This document shows, piece after piece, positions 1-5,721 of a stretch of 6,083 nt of DNA (position 1 is its first letter; the number at the start of each line of letters is the position of its first letter). The position numbers and the translations under genes are program-made. The notes beneath the pieces were generated by a model. It saw nothing but the letters and a program-made list of their open reading frames with translations. It made no database searches and had not been told where the DNA came from. This DNA is from JBHENW01 sp046261875. GTDB taxonomy: Bacteria; Acidobacteriota; Thermoanaerobaculia; UBA5066; Gp7-AA6. The stretch lies in contig JBHENW010000181.1 of assembly GCA_046261875.1 (NCBI GenBank), positions 1 through 6,083 of the forward strand, in the 5' to 3' direction.

Positions 1-1950
1 GGCGAACCGCCGCTGGAAAGTCCGGAAGTGCTGGTCCGCGAGGATGGTCGTCGGAGCGAGGACCGCGACCTGCTTGCCGTCGAGCACGGCCTTGAAGGCG
101 GCGCGCATGGCGACCTCCGTCTTTCCGTAGCCGACGTCCCCGCACAGGAGGCGGTCCATCGGCTTGGGGGACTGCATGTCGCGCTTGACGTCGGCGATCG
201 CCTGCGCCTGGTCGGGCGTCTCGTCGTACTCGAAGGCCTCTTCGAACTCCTTCTGCCACGGAGAGTCCTTCGAGAAGATGAAGCCCGGGGCCATCGTGCG
301 GCGGGCGTAGAGCTTCAAGAGCTGCTCGGTCATGTCGCGCATGGCTTTCTTGACGGAAGCTTTCCGCTTGGCCCATCCCGCCCCGCCGAGCTTGTCCAGG
401 GCGGGGACGACCCCTTCGACGCCGGCGTACTTCTGCACGAGGTCGAACCGCTCGACCGGAAGCAGGAGCGTCTTCTCCTCGGCGTAGCCGATCTCCATGA
501 ACTCCCGGTCTTCCCCCTGGACCGGCACGCGCTTCAACCCGCGGAAGAGACCGATGCCGTAATCGCGATGCACGACCGCGTCGCCGAGCTTGAGGTCACG
601 CAGGTCGGAGAGGAACGCCTCCGACGGACGGCGCCGGGCCGCCGCCGAGCGCTTCTCCTCGCCGAAGATCTCGCTCTCGGCGTAGAGCGCGATGCGCGGC
701 TCCCGCAGCCGGAACCCGGCCGAGATCTCCGCGGGGACGCAGATGAGCGCGCCGGGCCGCCGCTCGGAGGAGACGTGGAAATCGTACTCCAGCGCGAAGC
801 GGCGCAGCTTTTCCGCTCCCCCTATCGGATGGACCGCGACGAAGACCTCTTCGCCCGATGCGATGGCGCGAGAGAGCTCGGCGGCCGCCTCCGCCGTGCG
901 TCCCGCGTGGCCCGGGATCGCTTCCGCGGGCATGCGCACGGCAGCTTCGGAGGAGAGACCGACGCGGTCGAACCGGAGCCGGGCTCGATCGAGCGCGCGG
1001 CGGATCGCGGCGGCCGGATGCATGAGCTCCTCGGGAGCGAACGGGTCCCGATCCGGATCCCGGTCGGACTCCAGCCGTTCGGCGAAGCCCGCGATCTCTT
1101 CCTCGACCGCCGACGGCTCGACGACGACGAGCAGCGCCTCGCGGGCGTGATCCAGCCAGGAGGCCGGCATCGATTCGACGGCGGGCGCGAAGATGGACCT
1201 CTCCGCTTCCGACGGGAGCCGCCCCATCCGCTCGGCGAGCAGGTCGCGCGCGGTCTCGCTCTCTTCGGAAGCCGCGAACGGCGCGATCGTCAGCGCGGTC
1301 AGGCGCTCCCGCGAGCGCTGCGTGTCCGGATCGAAGACCCGGATCGATGCGACCCGGTCTCCATCGAGCTCGACGCGGACCGGCAGATCGCGGTCCGGGG
1401 GGAACACGTCGAAGAGCCCGCCGCGCACCGCGAGATCGCCGGTCTCGATGACGAGGTCCGAGCGGCGGTAGCCCCGCTCCGTCAAACGCGCGGAGAGCCG
1501 GGGGAGCGAGACGTCCTCCTCTTCGCGCAGCGTGATGGTCAGCCGCCCGAAGTCGTCGCGCGACGGCAGCCGGGTGAAGAGCGAGCGGGCGGGCAGAAAG
1601 CAGGCTTCGATCGCCTCTTCCTCCCGCAGCGCGGCCAAGAGGGAGAACTCGTCCCGTCGCGACTTCAGGGAAGGCGTGATCCTCTGGTAGGGCGTGAGCG
1701 CCGGCGCCGGGGCGTGGAAGACTTTCGCGAGGCCCGCCGCCCGGAGATCCCCCATGAGGTCCTGCGCGACCCTCTCGTCGGGCACGACGACGGCGACCGG
1801 ACGCCGGAGGTCGCGCTGGAGCGCCGCGAGGAGGACGCCGGGCAGCGCGCCGACGGCCCCGGCGATGACCGGCGGCGGAGCTTCCCCGGCCGCGCCTTCG
1901 CGGATCTCGGACCAGCGCGGGAGAGACCGGGCGAGGTCGGTGAGAGACAT
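1..1950 (-). CDS. mfd: Transcription-repair coupling factor Mfd, N-terminal 650 residues (runs off left edge)
   Basis: Mfd is a cytoplasmic DNA translocase that pushes stalled RNA polymerase off lesions and recruits UvrA for nucleotide excision repair. Seen on the minus strand: a UvrB-like N-terminal module whose nucleotide loop is degenerate (around residues 25-35, as usual in Mfd), with the UvrB-type segment AVRGGLFDVFPPD at 174-186; an RNA-polymerase-interacting CarD-like domain starting near 453, with GDAVVHRDYGIG at 456-467; and the start of the SF2 motor with ETPDQAQAI, Walker A GDVGYGKTE (604-612, lysine 610) and motif Ia APTTILADQH just before the edge. Walker A sits close to its place in E. 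coli Mfd (K634), so roughly 500 residues, including the DExx box and C-terminal domain, lie outside. I chose ATG at 1950, 26 bases after hscB, although no clear Shine-Dalgarno precedes it. An in-frame TTG at 1980 would overlap the hscB stop and add 10 residues. The reading frame is intact. Identity is near certain. Confidence 0.97.
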   Translation of the reverse strand, partial: MSLTDLARSLPRWSEIREGAAGEAPPPVIAGAVGALPGVLLAALQRDLRRPVAVVVPDERVAQDLMGDLRAAGLAKVFHAPAPALTPYQRITPSLKSRRDEFSLLAALREEEAIEACFLPARSLFTRLPSRDDFGRLTITLREEEDVSLPRLSARLTERGYRRSDLVIETGDLAVRGGLFDVFPPDRDLPVRVELDGDRVASIRVFDPDTQRSRERLTALTIAPFAASEESETARDLLAERMGRLPSEAERSIFAPAVESMPASWLDHAREALLVVVEPSAVEEEIAGFAERLESDRDPDRDPFAPEELMHPAAAIRRALDRARLRFDRVGLSSEAAVRMPAEAIPGHAGRTAEAAAELSRAIASGEEVFVAVHPIGGAEKLRRFALEYDFHVSSERRPGALICVPAEISAGFRLREPRIALYAESEIFGEEKRSAAARRRPSEAFLSDLRDLKLGDAVVHRDYGIGLFRGLKRVPVQGEDREFMEIGYAEEKTLLLPVERFDLVQKYAGVEGVVPALDKLGGAGWAKRKASVKKAMRDMTEQLLKLYARRTMAPGFIFSKDSPWQKEFEEAFEYDETPDQAQAIADVKRDMQSPKPMDRLLCGDVGYGKTEVAMRAAFKAVLDGKQVAVLAPTTILADQHFRTFQRRFA

Positions 1951-1976
1951 CGCGGGGAACGGATCGGACCCGGAGG

Positions 1977-2627
1977 TCAAATGTCGCGGGCTTCGTCCCC
2001 TTCGGGGCGCCGCGCGGCTCGCTGCTTCTCCAGGCCGATCACTTTCGCCCGCAGCTCGTCCACGACCCCGCTCCAGTACGAAGCGCCCGCGAGCGACCGC
2101 GCCGCTGCGGCCACCTCGTCGGACAGGGTGCGCTCGAGCCGCACGAAGCTCTGGCCGGTCGCCATGATCATCGAGGCGAGCTTCTCTTCCGCTTCGGTCA
2201 CGAGGCCGGCCAGACGCGCCGCATCGCGTTCCGTGAGGGCTTCCTCCGTCTGCCGCCGTAGCTCCATGACGTCCGTCAGGAACTCCTGGGTCTCGTCCCC
2301 CTGCGCCTGCGGCTCGCCTCCCCAGGCTGCGACGAGCTGAAGCCCCCGCGTCAGGGGATCCAGCAGGAGCCTCCGCGCGGCGGCGACGGAAGCGACCGCC
2401 TCGCTCCCGGGATCGAGCATGCTGACGATCGCCGTATAGCGCTCGTCGATCTCCTGCGGGTCCACGCCCCAGGAGGGCGGCAGCCCCAGGAGGGCGAAGG
2501 CGTCTCCGACGACGCCTTCGGCCGCACCGCAGCGCGAACAGACGACCGGCGAGACGCGGTCGGCGCCGCACCGCGGGCAGCGCGACACGGCGGGCACCTT
2601 GATGCTGCCCGTCACGCGCGCGGTCAT
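1977..2627 (-). CDS. hscB: HscB-like (Hsc20) Fe-S co-chaperone with degenerate J domain
   Basis: HscB is a J-domain protein that binds the Fe-S scaffold IscU through its C-terminal three-helix domain and activates the Hsp70 HscA. Seen in the 216 residues: an N-terminal tetracysteine C17-x2-C20-x9-C30-x2-C33, likely a zinc site as in eukaryotic HSCB; a J-like region from 42 (FALLGLPPSWGVD, then DPLTRG at 90-95, equivalent to the HscB 'hPLxRAeyLL' segment); and a C-terminal helical domain with EFLTDVMELR at 115-124, matching the HscB 'FLMEQLELRE' signature. The HPD tripeptide needed to trigger Hsp70 ATPase is replaced by D72-P73-G74, and the stretch from there to DPL is about a dozen residues shorter than in E. 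coli HscB. ATG at 2627 overlaps the upstream desulfurase stop (ATGA) and follows a GGAGCGGAG ribosome binding site. Family membership is fairly sure. A working Hsp70 partnership is doubtful, and the protein may act as an IscU- or IscS-binding adaptor instead. Confidence 0.85.
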   Translation of the reverse strand: MTARVTGSIKVPAVSRCPRCGADRVSPVVCSRCGAAEGVVGDAFALLGLPPSWGVDPQEIDERYTAIVSMLDPGSEAVASVAAARRLLLDPLTRGLQLVAAWGGEPQAQGDETQEFLTDVMELRRQTEEALTERDAARLAGLVTEAEEKLASMIMATGQSFVRLERTLSDEVAAAARSLAGASYWSGVVDELRAKVIGLEKQRAARRPEGDEARDI

Positions 2628-3856
2628 CGCTCCGCTCCGGCGGCCGGGCGATACAGCGGCGAGAACGAGCGCAGGCGCTCGACCGCGGCCACGACCTTCT
2701 CCACGGTGTAGTCCACCTCCTCGGCCGTATTTGCACGACCCAGGCCGAAACGGAGCGAGGCGTGGGCGAGGTCCTCGTCCAGGCCGATCGCGGCGAGGAC
2801 GTGCGACGGGCGGAGGGAGGCCGAAGTGCAGGCCGACCCGGACGAGACGGCGACGTCGCGGATACCCATCAGCAGGGCCTCCCCTTCGACCCCGGCAAAG
2901 GCCAGGTTCAGGTTGCCCGGCAGCCGCGTCTCCGTCTCCCCCGGCGAAAGCGACCCGTCCGGCTCGATTGCGGGGAGGGGCGCTCCGTTCAGATGAACCT
3001 GCTCCAGCCGCGAGGCAATCCCCGCGAAGAGACGCTGGCGCAGGAGCCTCAACCGGCGGGCCTCGGACTCCATCTCCGCCACGGCGATCTCGACGGCTTT
3101 CCCGAAGCCGACGATGCCGGGGACGTTCAGGGTCCCCGAGCGGATTCCCCGTTCGTGGCCCCCGCCGAAGAGGACCGGCACCAGGCGCACCCGGGGGTTT
3201 CGGGCGCGCACGTACAGGGCCCCGGCGCCCTTGGGGCCGTAGAGCTTGTGGCCGGTGAGGGAGGCGAGGTCCACGCGCATCGCCGCCACGTCGATCGGGA
3301 TTTTGCCCAGCGCCTGGACGGCGTCGGTGTGCAGCAGGACGCCTTTTTCGCGGCAGACCTGGCCGATCGCGGCGAGCGGCTGGATGGTCCCGATCTCGTT
3401 GTTGGCCAGCATGAGGCTGACGAGGATCGTTGCTTGGCCGATCGCCTCCCGCACAGCTTCCGGCGCGATGCGGCCGTCCCGCTCCGGCGCGAGGTAAGTG
3501 ACGGAAAAGCCCTCCCGCTCCAGCTCGCGGCAGGCGTCGAGCACCGCCCTGTGCTCGGTCATTCCCGTCACAATGTGGCTCCCCCGGGACCGGCAGGCGC
3601 GGGCTACGCCGAAGAGAGCGAGGTTGTTGGCCTCCGTCGCGCCGCTCGTGAAGACGATCTCTTTTTCCGCCGCGTGGATCCCGACGGCGACCTGTCGCCG
3701 CGCCTCGTCCACGGCGGCTTCCGCCGCCCAGCCGAAGACGTGGTTGCGAGAGGAAGCGTTTCCGAAGGTCTCCGAGAAGTAGGGCAGCATCGTCTCGAGC
3801 ACCCGCGGGTCTACGGGCGTCGTCGCGTGGTGATCCATGTAGATCGGCAGCTTCAC
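2624..3856 (-). CDS. iscS: Cysteine desulfurase, group I IscS/NifS type
   Basis: This PLP enzyme converts L-cysteine to alanine and carries the sulfur as a persulfide for Fe-S cluster, tRNA thiolation and cofactor synthesis in the cytoplasm. Counting from the GTG at 3856 (410 residues), I see KLPIYMDHHATTPVDPRV at the N-terminus; TEHRAVLD with the PLP-stacking His102; HTDAVQALGK with Asp178 and Gln181; SLTGHKLYGPKG with the PLP-lysine Lys204; HERGIRSGT; and SSGSACTSASL with catalytic Cys343, the signature of group I enzymes with a long mobile loop. The end RFGLGRANTAEEVDYTVEKV matches IscS. An insertion of about 17 residues rich in Pro, Gly and acidic residues precedes RLPGNLN, and the tail after SPL is about nine residues shorter than in E. 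coli IscS. The start is uncertain: homology favours GTG 3856, but in-frame GTGs at 3865 and 3874 and a TTG at 3901 exist and none has a convincing ribosome binding site. It is the first gene of the leftward operon. It could equally be named nifS; without iscU in view the symbol is a family call. Confidence 0.95.
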   Translation of the reverse strand: MKLPIYMDHHATTPVDPRVLETMLPYFSETFGNASSRNHVFGWAAEAAVDEARRQVAVGIHAAEKEIVFTSGATEANNLALFGVARACRSRGSHIVTGMTEHRAVLDACRELEREGFSVTYLAPERDGRIAPEAVREAIGQATILVSLMLANNEIGTIQPLAAIGQVCREKGVLLHTDAVQALGKIPIDVAAMRVDLASLTGHKLYGPKGAGALYVRARNPRVRLVPVLFGGGHERGIRSGTLNVPGIVGFGKAVEIAVAEMESEARRLRLLRQRLFAGIASRLEQVHLNGAPLPAIEPDGSLSPGETETRLPGNLNLAFAGVEGEALLMGIRDVAVSSGSACTSASLRPSHVLAAIGLDEDLAHASLRFGLGRANTAEEVDYTVEKVVAAVERLRSFSPLYRPAAGAER

Positions 3857-3872
3857 GGGCGTCACGTGGGGC

Positions 3873-3901
3873 ACTATGGACCGCCGGGGTCCACCTTGCA
3901 A
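3873..3901 (-). promoter_or_regulatory. Candidate sigma-70-type promoter for the iscS-hscB-mfd block
   Basis: On the minus strand TTGCAA (3901-3896, 4 of 6 to TTGACA) is followed after exactly 17 bases by CATAGT (3878-3873, 4 of 6 to TATAAT). Transcription would begin around 3865-3868, so the mRNA would start at, or a few bases before, the GTG codons at 3865 and 3856, giving a leaderless or very short-leader message. That fits the lack of a Shine-Dalgarno there and would exclude the upstream TTG start. Matches of 4/6 are modest and rest on inspection only. Confidence 0.4.
3877..3893. repeat. Perfect inverted repeat TGGACC-N5-GGTCCA in the iscS promoter spacer
   Basis: Two 6-base arms (3877-3882 and 3888-3893) flank a 5-base centre. 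The palindrome fills the spacer between the candidate -35 and -10 of the leftward promoter, where a repressor, or an activator that distorts the spacer, would bind. It does not resemble the E. coli IscR type 1 or type 2 sites. It could also form a small hairpin if transcription starts further upstream. Confidence 0.5.
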
Positions 3902-3959
3902 GCGATGGAAACGACTCCAGCCGGAGCGGTTATTCCGCCGCGCAACGATCCTTCGGAGC

Positions 3960-3965
3960 TAGAAT
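3960..3965 (+). promoter_or_regulatory. Possible -10 element (TAGAAT) for thyX
   Basis: TAGAAT matches TATAAT at 5 of 6 positions. No -35-like hexamer lies at the right distance upstream. Transcription from it would start only about five bases before the ATG at 3977, implying a leaderless message, which is compatible with the absence of a well-placed Shine-Dalgarno. This is weak evidence. Confidence 0.25.
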
Positions 3966-3976
3966 CCGTTCACCCG

Positions 3977-5566
3977 ATGTCGAGCCTTCCTCTCCCGCGG
4001 GCGCACGCATTTTCCTTCGCGTCGCCAGAGCCCCGAGTCCGGCTCGTCAACGCCTTCCAGCGCCCTTTCGAGAACGTCGTCGCGACCGCGCGGACCTGCT
4101 ATTCGGCCAAGGGCATCGTCACGGAGGACCAGGCGTCCGCGCGCCCCGAGCGGCGCGACGCGCTCGCCCGATCCATCTACGAGGCGGGGCACCACACGAC
4201 TTTCCAGCATGCGCACTTCCAGTTCGCCGTGGAGAACGTCTCGCGGCAGTTCCTCTGGAGTTTCCTGCACAGCCACCCGTTCTACAACTCCGAGCAGGTC
4301 TCGCAGCGATACGTCGAGGTCAAGCCGGGGCACTACGCGGTCCCTCCGATGCCGGATGCGGCTCGCCGTCTCTTCGTCGACACCGCCACGCGCCAGCAGC
4401 AGGCGTACGAGAGGCTGACGGCGCTGCTCACGCCGCTCGCGGGACGGCGGTACTTCGACCTCTTCCCCGGCCGCATGCGCGGCGACGGCCCGCGCCGGTT
4501 CGCGGGGGCCGTCCAGAAACGCGCGCAGGAGATCGCCCGCTACGTCCTGCCGGTCGCGACCTTCGCTTACCTGTACCACACGATCTCGGGCGTCACGCTC
4601 TTCCGCTACTGGCGGCTCTGCGAGTCTTTCGACGCGCCGACGGAACAGCGGACCGTCGTCGAGCGGATGGTCGAGGAGGTGCTTCGCCACGATCCGCTGT
4701 ATCGAGCGGTGCTCGAAGACCCGATCCCTCTCGAGGAGACGCCGGAGTTCGCGCTCTTCGAGTCGCTCGCAACCCCGCGCGCGGGGGGGGCGGATTTCCG
4801 GAACGAGTTCGATGCGGAGCTCGCCGGGCGGGTCTCGCGGCTCGTGGACTGGAAGGCGGGCAACGAGGAGGTCCTCGCCTCTTCCGTGCGCGAGATCGCC
4901 GGAATACCCCGGGCGGCGCTCTCCGACGACGACGCGATCCGCCTCGTGCTCGACCCGGCGCGCAACCCGGTGCTCGGCGAGACGCTGACCCTGACGACCC
5001 ACGGGAAGCTCTCCCGAGCCCTCTTCCACCCGTCCTACACGTTCCGCAAGAAGCTCTCGCACACGGCCGACAGCCAGGACCAGCGCCACCGGATGACGCC
5101 GGGCTCGCGTCCGGCGCTGCCCGCGTACCTCTCCGACGAGCCGGACTACGTCACCCCGATGCTCGTGCCCGACGTACCGGAAGCGGCGGATTTCTACCGG
5201 CGGACGATGGAGGAGACGTGGGACGCGATCCGCGCCCTGCGCGCCGGTGGAGTGCCCGACGAGTACGCGGCGTACCTCCTTCCCAATGCGGTCGCGATCC
5301 GATTCACGGAGTCCGCCGACCTCCTGAACCTGCACCACAAGTTCGCGATGCGCCTCTGCTACAACGCGCAGGAGGAGATCTGGCGGGCCTCCCTCGACGA
5401 GGCGATGCAGATCCGCGAGGTCAACCCGCGTATCGGCGCCTGGCTGATGCCTCCCTGCACGTTGCGCCACCACGCCGCGCGGCGTCCGGTCTGCCCGGAA
5501 GGCGAGCGATTCTGCGGCGTGGTCGTCTGGAAGCTCGAGCCGCCGCAGTTCGCGCGGACGCTCTAA
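3977..5566 (+). CDS. thyX: ThyX-family FAD-dependent thymidylate synthase, double-domain (529 aa)
   Basis: ThyX methylates dUMP to dTMP using methylenetetrahydrofolate, NADPH and FAD, releasing tetrahydrofolate, in the cytoplasm. Ordinary ThyX has about 220-250 residues; this protein is twice that and contains two ThyX-like halves. Half 1 (about 20-240) has NVVATARTCYS, HHTTFQHAHFQFAVENVSRQF (72-92), SHPFYNSEQVSQRY (99-112, at the place of the RHRx7S signature) and ARYVLPVATFAYLYHTISG with TLFRYWRLC. Half 2 (about 330-490) has LTTHGKLSRALFHPSY, SHTADSQDQRHRM (361-373), YLLPNAVAIRFTESADLLNL and MRLCYNAQEEIW. A C-terminal extension carries Cys494, Cys506 and Cys513. The canonical Arg-His-Arg is replaced by Ser-His-Pro in half 1; half 2 has an RHR, but shifted relative to the motif. 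I chose ATG 3977 because the conserved sequence starts soon after. Its only GGAG is 19 bases upstream, and an in-frame ATG at 3905 is an alternative. The gene diverges from iscS. The family is sure; activity of each half is inferred. Confidence 0.9.
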   Translation: MSSLPLPRAHAFSFASPEPRVRLVNAFQRPFENVVATARTCYSAKGIVTEDQASARPERRDALARSIYEAGHHTTFQHAHFQFAVENVSRQFLWSFLHSHPFYNSEQVSQRYVEVKPGHYAVPPMPDAARRLFVDTATRQQQAYERLTALLTPLAGRRYFDLFPGRMRGDGPRRFAGAVQKRAQEIARYVLPVATFAYLYHTISGVTLFRYWRLCESFDAPTEQRTVVERMVEEVLRHDPLYRAVLEDPIPLEETPEFALFESLATPRAGGADFRNEFDAELAGRVSRLVDWKAGNEEVLASSVREIAGIPRAALSDDDAIRLVLDPARNPVLGETLTLTTHGKLSRALFHPSYTFRKKLSHTADSQDQRHRMTPGSRPALPAYLSDEPDYVTPMLVPDVPEAADFYRRTMEETWDAIRALRAGGVPDEYAAYLLPNAVAIRFTESADLLNLHHKFAMRLCYNAQEEIWRASLDEAMQIREVNPRIGAWLMPPCTLRHHAARRPVCPEGERFCGVVVWKLEPPQFARTL

Positions 5567-5593
5567 AAGCTCTTCCGTTTCAGCGTTTGCCCG

Positions 5594-5615
5594 CGCCGGA
5601 GCCCAAAACCCGGCG
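5594..5615. repeat. Short GC-rich inverted repeat after thyX
   Basis: CGCCGG (5594-5599) and CCGGCG (5610-5615) pair as a 6-bp stem around a 10-base loop, 27 bases past the thyX stop. No T-run follows, so it is at best a weak or Rho-assisted end signal for thyX. Its right arm touches the -24 element of the next promoter. Confidence 0.3.
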
Positions 5616-5629
5616 GCACAGATGTTGCA
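5614..5629 (+). promoter_or_regulatory. Sigma-54 (RpoN) -24/-12 promoter for the downstream low-complexity gene
   Basis: The sequence reads CGGCACA-N4-TTGCA. The invariant GG (5615-5616) and GC (5627-5628) are separated by exactly 10 bases, as sigma-54 requires. Five of seven -24 bases and all five -12 bases fit the TGGCACG-N4-TTGCA consensus. The predicted start is near 5640, giving an 82-base leader to the ATG at 5722. Sigma-54 promoters need an AAA+ enhancer-binding activator. I could not recognise an activator site upstream, within the end of thyX. Confidence 0.7.
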
Positions 5630-5632
5630 CTT

Positions 5633-5653
5633 TTGTGGGGGTCGGCCCCACAA
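5633..5653. repeat. Inverted repeat TTGTGGGG-N5-CCCCACAA between thyX and the next gene
   Basis: Perfect 8-base arms (5633-5640 and 5646-5653) surround the loop GTCGG. As RNA this would be a stable hairpin, but only CTTGATTCCTT follows, not a T-run, so it is not a clean intrinsic terminator for thyX. It straddles the predicted start site of the sigma-54 promoter (about 5640). An operator role there, or a bidirectional weak terminator, are both possible. Confidence 0.55.
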
Positions 5654-5710
5654 CTTGATTCCTTCCACGCTCGGGGTAGCCGGCAACATCTCGAACTCTG
5701 TTTACATCGA

Positions 5711-5717
5711 AAGGGGG
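5711..5717 (+). promoter_or_regulatory. Strong ribosome binding site (AAGGGGG)
   Basis: A purine-rich AAGGGGG ends four bases before the ATG at 5722 and fixes that start. It is the clearest Shine-Dalgarno in the window, suggesting that this protein is made in quantity once transcribed. Confidence 0.7.
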
Positions 5718-5721
5718 AATC

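Noticed and set aside
28..2340. A 770-codon open frame on the plus strand
   Set aside because: It lies antisense to mfd and hscB, whose products are clearly recognisable. Its translation is Arg/Glu/Asp-rich with no family features, a usual effect of high third-position GC.
3857..3901. Extended iscS start at TTG 3901
   Set aside because: The 15 extra residues are outside the conserved family start, TTG is a rare start, no ribosome binding site is seen, and the candidate promoter lies within this stretch.
2762..3976. Plus-strand frame continuous with thyX, suggesting a 934-residue fusion protein
   Set aside because: The part before 3977 is antisense to iscS and its translation looks like GC-rich antisense noise. 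The ThyX similarity begins only after the ATG at 3977.
3959..5689. A 576-codon open frame on the minus strand
   Set aside because: It is antisense to thyX, with Arg/Glu/Val-rich noise and no recognisable domain.
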